Both the position numbers and the translations under genes were made by a program. From Apostichopus japonicus (lineage: Eukaryota; Echinodermata; Holothuroidea; Aspidochirotida; Stichopodidae): a stretch of DNA of 64,000 nt. Positions 38,401-60,200 of this stretch are shown here, piece after piece. The notes under the pieces were generated by a model that saw only the letters and a list, made by a program, of their open reading frames with translations, did not search any database and had not been told where the DNA came from. How positions within the stretch are numbered: the stretch's first letter is position 1; every line of letters begins with the position of its first letter. The DNA is taken from NCBI RefSeq assembly GCF_037975245.1, contig NC_092576.1, forward strand, positions 12,501 to 76,500. Reading direction: 5' to 3'.

Positions 38401-41400
38401 AATGTGTGCGTAGGCAGAAAAGAAATCAGTGCGGGTCACACTAAGTTCAGATTTTCAATAACCATTAACCGTTCAAAGAATTTACCCGTTAACGGGTTTC
38501 CAATAAAATAAAAATTAAACCGTTTATCCTCAATTTAACATTGAATTGTGCATTTAGTTGCCACATGCACAGGGGCGTTAATCCGATTTGAAACGTGGGG
38601 GGGACGAGATCGATTCGAGTATTCCGGCCGTAAGTACTATCAAAGCGGAGCACCACCATCGGTTGGCGCGCAGCGTACAAGAAAATTTTTCTTCTGACAG
38701 ACCCCTCAGATTGCAGGAAACGGCACTTCCCGTGCATTATGGCAGTAAGCAATACCCCTAAAATTGATAAAAATTTCCGGCAATTTTTTATTTTGGGAAA
38801 TATTCTCGAAGGAAGTGATCGCCATTTATTCCTCAGTTTACCAATTCCTCGTCTCCCAGAAGCAACCAAAATTTAAGATATCGAAACATTTTTGTGTTGG
38901 CTGATCCATGATCACCGCCCATGCCCTTGAGAAGTGGTGACTGGGTGAATAAAAAGCTATGCCGTTTGAAAACATGGGCAGAAAAAGCAAAAGTAGCGAA
39001 ACCTAAGGTAAAACGCGCGATAACGAAGTGATTATTTTCCAGGTTAATTGAGACTGTATCAAACGCGAGCTTAGGACAAACATATTCAAAGGTAATGACA
39101 TTACTAATCCCGATATGTCGTCTTTGAGGTGTGTGGAAAATCCGCAACGACCATCAAAGAGCAATTGAATATTTAGTCTACTTTTCGATTTCGAAAACAC
39201 TTTTTTTTTGTAAATTTTGACAACATTTTAATACACCTTTGACAATTTTTTTTGGGGGGGGGGGCCTGTGCCCCGGGCCCCAATAGACACGACGCCACTG
39301 ACCCCAGGACCTTAGATATAGGCCTATTGCAGGGATGGGCAACCTTTTGATTGAATGGGCCAGATTTTAGGAGTGAAAGATTGACAGGGCCGCACCTAAC
39401 CAACGGCCTGCTGTTGATTTGAAACCTTTGATTCCGAGGACGTTCAAGCAATAGTTGTGTGTACTTAATCTGTATTTACAAAACCATAATGTCAATACAG
39501 TCCAGTTGATAATTAATGGTGATAATAGACCAACCTGATAGCATCATTAGTGCAGATAAATTCTAAGCAGCTAGCTCGTTTTTGGTGATGATGCAAGATA
39601 GATTGATTTTTTTTCTTTTTCTTGAGACATCCCACGGGCCGCAAAAAAATCACTGGCGGGCCGCATGTGGCCCGCAGGTCTATAGGAACGATGTCCCAAA
39701 ATTTCCCCGGACATAAAGGCGAAGGAAGCTATCCGCCGCGACTGCATGTGAGTTTCTCGACCTACCGTCCTGGGAGTCATACCACAAAATGGTGCATTTC
39801 CTCATAAGCCATTATTAATAATTTAAATAACTAACTAATAAGGCACAGCCCAGATCCGAGTTCGTATAGTGAGCTTAGCGCAAATTTGGCCAAAAGTCGT
39901 CAAACGCCAGCATGTTAAACCAGGTTGCTAGGTCTACGAGAATACATTTATGTGAAATTTGAAAACAAGGATAACAAGACAAACCACTTTTATTATGTTT
40001 TCAGGGCCTCACACATGCGCATGTATCGTCAGAATAGGTCCCATGTGAGTGGTGGCTAAAGTGATGAAGGCATGAACATATATCAGTGGTTGTTCGTTGG
40101 AGTCCTCAAGCAAGTTACCTCGGTTGCTAGGTGGATCTGCATCTGGTTATCGGGTGAATTCTGGTCGGAGCGTACTATGTAACCACCATGTACACAGGGA
40201 CGTAGCTAAGGCCTGATGATTGGGGGGGGGGGGTTGTAGTGGCTGAAAATCGGTTTTGAAGCCAGAAAATTCCGACTGCTGCTTTGTACCCCCCACCCTC
40301 GCGCTACTCGTCAACGATACGGTCAGAAAACCCAATCTTTCGCGACTGCACTTCTGTTACGAACTTGTTGCGATACAGTTGTACCCACTGGCACTCATTT
40401 CACAAACTTATTGCCCCCCCCCCCACCCCAACCACATATTTTTGTGAAATTCGGGCAATGTGCTGATAGCTTTTGGGCACCTACTGAAAGAAAGATAATT
40501 TGCAATGTGTTTTTCAGTGGTTAAACTGATATTATTATTACCCAACAATTCTCACCAATACGGAAGGGTAACAAGACGGAAAATGATTGTATGCTATTTG
40601 CATGCGATGTAAAAACCGATGCATGCGTGTATGATATGCACATCATCACGTGGAATGCGTGCGTAGCGCGCGAAAAATTTTGGTTATATTTTTCTGGCAA
40701 GTCATTACAACCACCCCCCCCCACACACACACACACACACAAATCAAATTGGGCTCCTACGCCTATGACGGTAGTTCTATTAGGCATTTTTTTTGTGTAG
40801 TATTCAAAATCATACGAAGTTTTGTACGGTGGAGTATAAGAATCGCGAGATACAATTTCCAAAATTCGCAAGGAAAACTTGGTAAATATGACAGGTTAAA
40901 GGTCAATTTTGACCGAAATTTTTAGGTCATGCACAATCACAGGGATAAATGAATACATTTTTGAGCTAGCGTCAGTTTTACCAAGTTTGGGGGTGAGACA
41001 CCCCTCACCCCCTGTAACGACGTCCCCGCGCGGTGAATATGGAACACGATCACATGGTTCAGCCTCTGTAGCGTCATGGTGCTTCGTAGCCTTGTCTTCA
41101 AACGCCTCAGAGCACTAAAAGATCCCTCGGCTTCCGTCGATCTGGTAGAAGAGACGGGAGCAACCGCAAGAGAGGTTCGACTTCACCAAACATAGCCCGT
41201 ACCGCTGGATTTATCGACTTGAATATTTGTCTATACCCTTCAACCGACGACGAATGTAACTGGCCTCGAAATAAAGGCAGACTAAGCTTAAGATTGTTGG
41301 AGAGCTCAGGGTACTAACTCCCGAAATCTGAGTGGAATTCTCCATTCAGCAACATTGAGTGATATTCGAGGATATGAATCCTAAGATGTGTAAGCCGTAA

Positions 41401-41784
41401 CCAAATAGAGCCACGACACTACTCTTTTTCCAAATGTGTGGGGGACATTTGATATTGTTTCCCCCATCCATCGAAATGTGGGGGGGACGTGTCCCCCCGT
41501 CCCCCCTGGATTGACGCCCATGCACATGCAGTAAGCTAAATTGTCCGAAGGATTAAGAGCTGGAGATATTGTTAACGAGGGAGCACAGTTTTTATGATTT
41601 CTATTTTACTACCTTCATTTTCCGGGGAGGGGGAGGAGGGAGTGGCATCACTCTCACCTTCGGCTGCCCATGTTACCGGTCACATCTGGATACTATCTTT
41701 GTGTTGTTCTATCTTCCTAACAGTTACTCTCTTCACGAGGAACCGGTATCTGTCGGTTGTGTGTGCGACCGGTTAAGTCTTTGA
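35407..41784 (+). CDS. Interleukin-17-like cytokine (first exon not found)
   Basis: Exons 35407..35822, 37843..37992 and 41724..41784 join in phases 2 and 2 to give 208 codons plus a stop. Secreted IL-17 dimers signal through IL-17 receptors in inflammation and mucosal defence. The first exon shown opens with a signal-peptide core (RRFIYLLVLLISFNLSLA), so a short upstream exon supplies the Met. The conserved cytokine region follows: CPLFHVLSGVPLNRRTSCPW, then NITRFPREITYAVCACQNC, then the C-terminal PVSVGCVCDRLSL. The SCPW motif, the RxPxxIxxAxCxCxxC block and the VGCxC ending are diagnostic of the IL-17 cystine knot. The last exon encodes only YSLHEEPVSVGCVCDRLSL and would be missed without the phase match. 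AATAAA lies at 41863, 79 bases past the stop. Its introns hold a minisatellite, a hairpin element and a 2.95-kb hAT-bounded insertion. The symbol is at family level only. Confidence 0.88.
36650..37100. repeat. 41-bp minisatellite, about 11 copies
   Basis: The unit GGTGGACATGTCCTCAGTCT followed by GAGGAATAAAACATTCAGAAT repeats head to tail with a few substitutions and one or two single-base deletions. It lies in the first visible intron of the IL-17-like gene. Confidence 0.97.
37484..37766. mobile_element. Foldback MITE (hairpin), 283 bp
   Basis: The ends CACACAGAGA and TCTCTGTGTG open an inverted repeat that runs through most of the element, with the blocks GTGCTATTAGGATTACAGT and ACTGTAATCCTAATAGCAC on opposite sides of a short A-rich centre near 37612. 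Arms are roughly 120 bp and imperfect. It ends about 75 bases before the acceptor of the next IL-17 exon (37843). No coding content. Confidence 0.88.
38570..41522. mobile_element. hAT-bounded composite element, TSD CACATGCA
   Basis: The left end CAGGGGCGTTAATCC and inverted right end CATGGGCGTCAATCC are flanked by a perfect 8-bp duplication CACATGCA (38562-38569 and 41523-41530). No transposase is recognised. The interior is a patchwork: the block shared with 10376-10470, an inverted end CAGTGGCGTCGTG near 39300, an end CAGGGATGGGCAACC at 39330 with GGGCCGC-rich flank to about 39690, and a whole MITE at 40195-41028. It sits in the last intron of the IL-17-like gene, ending about 200 bases before the terminal exon. 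Confidence 0.85.
40195..41028. mobile_element. hAT-like MITE nested in the composite element
   Basis: It starts CAGGGACGTAGCTAAGG and ends with CGACGTCCCCG, matching in inverted orientation the element at 16335-17782 over both terminal regions (for example TTCCGACTGCTGCTTTGTAC and CAAAATCATACGAAGTTTTG). No target duplication could be matched. A (CA)n tract lies at about 40721-40741. Confidence 0.72.
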
Positions 41785-42407
41785 AAGTTCAGCTTCAAGA
41801 CAGACGGACACACAGACGGTTGGGCCGACACAACTTCGTTTTGTAGTATCCTGTACAAGATTAATAAACAATGGTGGTAAACCAATTTGAAGTGTTTGTT
41901 AAACAGTTAAAGGCAACTCTATGAATCTTAGTGTTTTGCTAAGATAAGGGGTACAATTGAAATCCTTCGTTATGACGTCAACATGAATATTTAGTAGGAT
42001 TACTCTAAGGCTTCAACTAGAGTGAGTCAAAGGTCGTCGCCCATATTTTCTTTAATATTACTTTGAAGCAACAAACGTAACACGAATTATTTGAAGTAAC
42101 CAGTCGCAGTGAAACTATTGCTATGTGTATTAAGTATCACACATTATTGAAAATTTACTAAATTCAACAATTCTATGTACCATGATATGTATTTTGAAAT
42201 TGAAGGAAATGTTATAATGTGTTTTTTACAACTGCAGTGAATAGTTACCGAACAGCGTGCCGTAATTTCGCTTGTGAGTATGCATGATATGATTTGCATA
42301 TATAGTCATTTCAATTATGCTCCTAAGTATGATTTCATAAGAGTTCTTTTCAAGTAGATTGGTGTTGCGACCCTGCTGATCGTAAATTTGTGTCTTGATG
42401 TAAGTAG

Positions 42408-43635
42408 ACTAGGGGCTGAGAGTGGACTGGGGTCGAGAGTGGACTGAGGCTGGGAGTGAACTGAAGCTGCGAGTGGACAAAGGCTGAGGATGGACTGGGG
42501 TTGAGAGTGGACTTGGGTTAAGTGATAACTAGAGATAAGAGTGAACTAGGGGTGAGAACTGACTGGGGCTGAGAGTGAACTGGGGGTGAGAACTGACTGG
42601 GGCTGAGAGTGAACTGGGGGTGAGAACTGACTGGGGCTGAGAGTGGACTGGGGCTGAGAATAGACTGGGTGAGAACTGACTGGGGCTGAGAGTAGACTGG
42701 GGGTGAGAACTGACTGGGGCTGAGAGTGAACTGGGGGTGAGAACTGACTAGGGCTGAGAGTGGACTGGGGGTGAGAACTGATTAGGGCTGAGAATAGACT
42801 GGGTGAGAACTGACTGGGGATGAGAGTGAACTGGGAGTGAGAACTGACTGGGGCTGAGAACTGACTGGGGCTGAGAATAGAGTGGGTGAGAATTGACTGG
42901 GGCTGAGAGTAGACTAGGGGTGAGAACTGACTGGAGATGAGAGTGAACTAGGGCTGAGAACTGACTGGGGCTGAGAGTGGACTGGGGATGAGAACTGACT
43001 GGGGCTGAGAATAGACTGGGGGTGAGAACTGACTGGGGCTGAGAGTGGACTGGGGGTGAGAACTGACTGGGGCTGAGAGTGGACTGGGGGTGAGAACTGA
43101 CTGGGGCTGAGAATAGACTGGGTGAGAACTGACTGGGGCTGAGAGTAGCCTTGGGGTGAGAACTGACTGGGGATGAGAGTGGACTGGGGGTGAGAACTGA
43201 CTGGGGATGAGAGTAGACTGGGGGTGAGAACTGACTGGGGATGAGAGTGGACTGGGGGTGAGAACTGACTGGGGCTGAGAGTGGACTGGGGCCGTGAGAA
43301 CTGAATGGGGCTGAGAATAGACAGGGTGAGAACTGACTGGGGCTGAGAGTAGCCTTGGGGTGAGAACTGACTGGGGCTGAGAGTAGACTGGGGGTGAGAA
43401 CTGACAGGGGTTGATAGTGGACTGGGGGTGAGAACTGACTGGGGTTGAGCATGGACTGGAGTTGCAGGTGGACTGGGGTTAATTGTGGACTGAGGGTGGA
43501 CAAAGGCTGAAGATGGTCTGGGGTAGACAGTAGACCGGGGTTGAGAGTGAACGCGGGCTAAGAGTTGACTGGGGCTGAGAGTGGACTAAGGCTGAGAGTA
43601 GACTGGGGTTGAGAGTGGACTATAGCGGATAGTGG
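42408..43635. repeat. 34-bp minisatellite, ~1.2 kb
   Basis: Head-to-tail copies of GAGAACTGACTGGGGCTGAG plus AGTGGACTGGGGGT, made of two related 17-bp halves, with more degenerate units at both ends. G-richness is strongly strand-biased. A 251-codon open frame on the minus strand is produced by the repeat itself. It lies about 620 bases past the IL-17 stop. Confidence 0.97.
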
Positions 43636-43639
43636 ATCC

Positions 43640-45060
43640 GTTAAGTTGTCTAGTTTTTGTACCCATGCTCTCTATCTATTGACTTTTGTTAACAAGTATT
43701 TATTCTTCATTTTGTTGGTTTTAATACCTAATGGTACATTAACGTTCATCGACGAAGATAACTACGATTTGGAACACTCAATTATCTCCTTTTATTCGAT
43801 TCACATTTTGTTTGTGTGTGTCCTTGGACCAGCGCTACCATTTACAGGAAGATTAGAACAAAGAACATGGTCAAATAAGAAGAAGATTGTTAAAATAACT
43901 GGTCCAATGACTATATGTATAGACTCATTCATAAATTGCAATGAACTTTTTCCTTTTCTTATATACCGTGAGGTGAATTTGACCCATCTTGTTCGATATT
44001 CTTTCCTTTATAAAACACATTTTGAGTCTTTCAAGCTCATTTTGACTTTACTGACATATTATTGAATTATTGAGACGAATAAATGCTATTTATTTGTAGA
44101 TATTAATCTGGAATATTGAATTAATCATTACTTTTGGAATTTGTTGGTAATTGTTAACATTAACAATGATAATGTTACAGTTTTACTGCCAGAAAGCTGT
44201 ACATGGGCCAAAGGGAGAATTGATGACTCTCTTTCGTTTAATCACTTAAAAAAAAAAATGATAAAAAACAAAAACGAAATCGAACGGAAGTTAGTTGACC
44301 GAACAGTGTCAAATTTATGGAATATTCCCCCCCCCCCCCCCCTAAAAAATGAAACATTACTAGAATATTGTTCAATATTAAAATGAAAATAAGATTTCAA
44401 ACATCACATTTGAAAATCATTTATTAACCAAATACAAACAATAACAGCCGTCATGTTATTACAAGATATTGCAACTACACCAAACTTAAACAATAAATAG
44501 AGTCTTACTCCAGACCTGTTTGAAAAGCAGCCCGGGTTTTAAGACCGTCAATATTCAGTGAGGATTTATGGTTAACTTTGGATCATTGTTTAAATGCAAT
44601 CCGAATTAAGTTAACACTTGTGAAATGATACTGCAATTACTTAGAAATGATCAAATTCCAACCCCTAAAAAATCTCAACTTTAAACATCATATACACATT
44701 CAAAATACACGCACATTATAAACCAATTTTTCCCGGCTGACTCAGGAGATGCGTTGGGGGAGGCATGGTTCTTTGGTCACCATCGCTTCCTTTGTGCAAC
44801 TCACTGATTATCTTTCGAAACTCATTTGGGTATAAAATTCCATCTTAAAATGGCTGATAACAAATTTATCAAAGTTTATGTCCCGCCATCAATCACCATA
44901 TTCACAAGGAAACCATTCATCGGCACGTTTCGGTTCCCACACTGACGTAAAACAGACGAAGAAGCACAACTAACAAACAGAAAAAGATACATTAAGTTCT
45001 CAAATAGTCGGCTTTATGGATTTAAGTAGCATTGCATCTCTCATTGTGTCCAGCCTTGGA
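43640..45060. other. Intergenic; no gene supported
   Basis: A 139-codon open frame at 43646-44065 has hydrophobic stretches but no recognisable domain or splice context. C-runs occur at about 44328-44342. Nothing else is recognised. Confidence 0.4.
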
Positions 45061-45064
45061 TATA

Positions 45065-45930
45065 ACCTTCTTGTACTCCAGCAGTATAAAGTTAAGTACT
45101 TGTACTCTTGTTAAGAGCCTTGTACTGGTGGTACTCATACTAAAGTACTTGTGTACTCTTACTCATGCTGATGTACTTGTACCACAACTATGTGTTTAAA
45201 CACCTGCTAACAGTCTGTAGATACACTAGTGCAAAACTAAATACTGGTACTCCTGATTAGAGCCAGGTATTGGTACTCATACCAAGGGTAACTCTACTTG
45301 TGTACTCTTACTCATGCTGATGTACTTGTACCACAACTATGTGTTTAAACACCTGCTAACAGTCTGTAGATACACTAGTGCAAAACTAAATACTGGTACT
45401 CCTGATTAGAGCCAGGTATTGGTACTCATACCAAGGTTAAATCTACTTGTGTAGTCTTCACTCATGCTGGTGTACTTGTATAACAACTATGTGTGTAAAG
45501 ATCTGTCAAACAGTCTGTAGATACACTAGTGCAAATATAAATACTGGTACTCATGATTAGAGCCAGGTATTGGTACTCATACCAAGGTTAATTCTACTTG
45601 TGTACTCTTACTCATGCTGGTGTACTTGTATCACAACTATGTGTATAAAGACCTGCCAACAGTCTGTAGATACACTAGTGCAAATATAAATACTGGTACT
45701 CATGATTAGAGCCAGGTATTGGTACTCATACCAAGGTTAATTCTACTTGTGTACTCTTACTCAGGCTGATGTACTTGTACCACAACTATGTGTATAAAGA
45801 CCTGCCAACAGTCTGTAGATACACTAGTGCAAAACTAAATACTGGTACTCATTATTAGAGTCTTGTATTGGTACTCATACCAAGGTTAATTCTACTTGTA
45901 CCCATGCTGTTGTACTCATACTATACGTCT
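45065..45930. repeat. ~150-bp tandem repeat, about 5-6 copies
   Basis: The unit contains TACTCATGCTGATGTACTTG, ACAACTATGTGT, CAGTCTGTAGATACACTAGT and GAGCCAGGTATTGGTACTC. The ACAACTATGTGT motif recurs at 45184, 45333, 45483, 45633 and 45782, a period of 149-150. A degenerate partial unit starts the array. Confidence 0.96.
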
Positions 45931-46255
45931 GTATGGGAGGAATGAAGACTCTAATTTTAACATGATATTAGATATGACTTTGTGAAAAAGATACCTTTTA
46001 TTGTCAAAGAAAACCTTCACTACTTCACCACGCAAGGTAAACCACTCTGGCTTTCTTGTAAGCATTGCAATGACTGCAAATGGAATACCCTGTGGTGTTG
46101 ACATACTGACAGAAACCAACTGGTCCAGATAGAACCAAATTTGCTACACCACTTCACAGCACCTCTTCCTCTACACCATGTCCTCTGCACCATTTCTGCG
46201 TGACCATTCCTCATACACCATTTCCGGCTCCTACACCATTTCTACCGTTGATCAG

Positions 46256-46370
46256 TATCAGGTTCACCTGTTCCTTCTAGGTCAGGTTAATCTGTTCCTT
46301 CTCAGTCATGTTAATCTGTTCCTTCTCGATCAGGTTAATCTCTTCCTTCTAGATCATGTTAATCTGTTGT
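46256..46370. repeat. 24-bp tandem repeat, about 4.5 copies
   Basis: The unit GTTAATCTGTTCCTTCTCGAT plus a trinucleotide repeats with small changes. It lies about 80 bases past the METTL1 stop on that gene's strand, so it is probably in the 3' UTR. Confidence 0.9.
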
Positions 46371-46447
46371 TTTTCTCCATCAGTTGCTGTACAGCAGTCC
46401 TTGGTACTTTCCTCATTACGTCATCAAGTCAAATACAAATTGAAAAC

Positions 46448-56917
<10,470 letters not shown>

Positions 56918-57284
56918 GCTGGGTGGTAGAAGCTAATTTTAATTTCGTGCCGTGTTGGGTCATAATAGTAGTGTGTCACTAAACTTCGGGTAGATCAATT
57001 AAGAATACGGAAGCGTACAAGCAGCATGAAGTTGATGTACTCACCACACACTAAACCAGTAATACTCTTTTAAAGAGGATATTAATTCACATAAAGAAGT
57101 AAAATGATCTGGCAACAGGTCTAGATGGTATTTTAAAGCCAATGACTGGAAAGGAGCAGGGGGATAGGGCACCACAGTAGTTGTTTCATGTCTATTCCAA
57201 GCTACCGTATATTATCCGAAGTACATTTAGACCACAACTAGATCTCCGTCATCTCATTTAGATACTCCTACCAAGGCCAAAATC
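56918..57284. promoter_or_regulatory. Candidate bidirectional promoter of METTL1 and RIC3
   Basis: Only 367 bases separate the divergent start codons of METTL1 (minus, 56917) and RIC3 (plus, 57285), so both 5' UTRs and both core promoters must lie here unless non-coding exons exist further out. No TATA box is obvious. The spacing is typical of shared promoters of housekeeping genes; co-regulation is inference. Confidence 0.5.
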
Positions 57285-60200
57285 ATGGCTGTGCATCAAA
57301 CTGTTATATTTGTTCTAGTTGTAATTATCGCGTGCAATGCTGTTTTATATCCTTCACTTTTTAGTACCATTTTTAAAATGTGGTTTGGATCCACACCTCC
57401 AAAGCAAGAATCAGAACCTATGCCAGGTAGCCTAACGTTTTTAAATAAATAATCTACTGCACTGATTTTGTGTGCTGTATACGGGCTAATGTGAGTGTAG
57501 GCCTACATACAGTATACGGCACTGCGTACTAACTACTGTAATTACTTCTCCGATGAGAAATGTCAATATTGGACCTACCGTACACTGTAGGCTACAATTA
57601 ATTAAGTACCGGGCGTTGCAATTTGTACACAGTGTGTTTGTAGACTAAGTCAATAGAAAGTGAATTAAGGTGAAGGTGGCAAATACAGTTAAGTAGAGCT
57701 TGGCATATGCCTAGTATGCCTAATATTAATAATAGTGCTCAATAGGCTAAATAAAAGTTGATCATGGTATACATGTGAAAGAGTTGGAGACTTTAGGTTT
57801 GATGAGATAGAGTAGGCTATAACAGTTAGGCCTTATATGAAAATGTTTCAACTGAAAATGTTAACACTAAAGGTTAGGGAATTTCTTTGTTTCCTTCTTG
57901 CCAAGTACATAAACTTGCTCTATTGCAAAACAAAACAGATTATGTGTTTGTTCATTTAACATGCACACAAAGCAAACAAGTTTTGCCTTTGTTTTATTAA
58001 GATTGTCTTTCTAGAGTGATCTATATTCTGATTTACAATTTTTTGACTTTCCCCGACCACAGACCAACACATTTCTATTTACTTTTGATCAAATTCCAGA
58101 GTATCCACCCCACTTGAGAGGGAGAATGCCGACAGGAGCACGTAAGGCTCCATTTTCTTCAGGTAGTATCACTATTACGATAACGTTACAACTTTGTACA
58201 CATATATACAGCAGAACCATGAACTGTGCAATAATAGCATTGCATCTGAAGCTGATGTGCCTCGTTCATTGTTAGATACTAAACTTACACAACTCTGTGT
58301 AGTATTTACACTCAGTACGTACAGTAGCCAAAAGTGAATGAACCTGCTTCTTTCTACTAACCATTCTACATTCCTCCATAGGTGTTATTTAAAGATCTAT
58401 GATACTAAAAATTACACAACCCTATGTAGTACTTACACACAGTATGTACACTAGTTTGATTAAATTATTTAAAGTGTGCTGAAACATTACTCCATAGTCA
58501 GAAATGAAACACCTGCTGCTGTTATAGGCATGTACTGTACATACCTTGCATATACCGTGATTGTCCTCACAAACCAACTGCCTTCACATATCAGAACTTT
58601 GTCCTCGGAAACCAGCTGTTCTTACATACCTGTTGTCCTCACATATATACCAGTTGTCCACAAAAATCTTCTGTCCTTACATACCAGTTGTCCTCAGAAA
58701 CCAGCTGTCCTTGCATACCAGATGTAGTTGATCTCTTCATTCCTGACTGTAGTTTACTTCTGACATAGTTTCCTCACATACCATTTGTCCTCACAAACCA
58801 GCTGTTCTGCCATACCAGTGGTCCTCTCATACTACTTGTCCTCACAAACCAGCTGTCCTTGCATACCAGATACATGTATATAATCTTTTCATTCCTGTCC
58901 TGAAGTTTCCTATTTTTGATTTAGATGTTATTAACCTGTGCATCATTCCGCTCTCCTTTTGTTTGCAACATGTTAACATGTGTGTGCGTGTGATGGGTGT
59001 TTATACAGTATCGACTGGTTTGTTTCAGCCTTTCTTTAATCCCTTTACCTGTCCAAGAAATAATTTACTGTTCAAATTTTGTGTATCATTTTTGAAGGCT
59101 CTGAGCTTTTGTCTCGTATAAAATACTAACTGTTAATGGTTGCTGTGTAAAAAGTCTGCCGTACATCTTTTGGACTTGTAATAGCAACTTCACCATTTGG
59201 CATAGCATTTTGCGATGAGATACAGGACAAATTAGTCACTGCAGTCTGCATTATATTGCCTGTAAAGAAGATCCTGCTTATATGAAATCTTCAAACCCCT
59301 AAAACCTTGAAACACCACCCTGTTCTGTACATCTAGAGGTATTAAGTCTAGATAACCCCAAAAAATTGATAAACATTTTGCTGTTCGATTCTCTTCCTTC
59401 TCATTGTTCATGTTGCATGATTGTTTCATCACATTTTGGAAGTACAGGTGGAGGCGACGCTGCTGCAGCCTACATGGCCAGGCAGAGGCAAGAGGGGTCT
59501 AGCAACGGTATGATGGGCACCATCCTCCCTGTCTACGCTGTAGGAATCTTCATCTATTTTGGCTATGTAATCTACAAAGTAAGTTTGACCGCATCTTTGC
59601 CGTTCAAACACTCAAATCATAATTTCAAATGTTTTATTCTGGGGGTGAAAGTTCCTCTTAACTTCACACAGTGCATGTATATAGATATGAATAGAATGCC
59701 ATTCCATAATTGTCTGAAATTAATCCCATGGGGATGTATCCTATCAGCGTGCAGTCTTGTTTCGGGCCCAAAGAGTGGAACAGTCTTCCAAACAATATCA
59801 GAAACGCTCAGACTATTGATAATTTCAAGAAGCTGTTAAAACATTACCTGTTTGAACAAGCGTAGAACAGTTAATGCCATGAAACTGACTCATAGTGCCT
59901 TCGAACAAATTTTGTGGATATTGGGACTCTATAAATATAAATATAAAAAATTTGGGGGTGTGGATAAGGGCGGTGGCATTTGAAGCAATGGGGCTTAACA
60001 ATCGTGAGGTTCTGGGTTTGATACCCAGCTGGGGGGGTCATAGGAAGGTGGGTTTTTCATCCAAGAGCAATCTACAGTATTCCCATCTGAAATGACTTTC
60101 TAAACTGAAGAGATTCTAAATATAAAATGTTGAATTGGAAGCCACCCTACGTGTAAGTTGTACTCCACAAGCCCTTGCCGTTTCCTCCCACATTTTTGGT

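Noticed and set aside
42748-43503. 251-codon proline/serine-rich open frame on the minus strand
   Set aside because: It is generated by the 34-bp minisatellite; there is no signal peptide, splice context or non-repeat portion.
43646-44065. 139-codon open frame with hydrophobic stretches
   Set aside because: No recognisable family and AT-rich codon content like the surrounding non-coding DNA.
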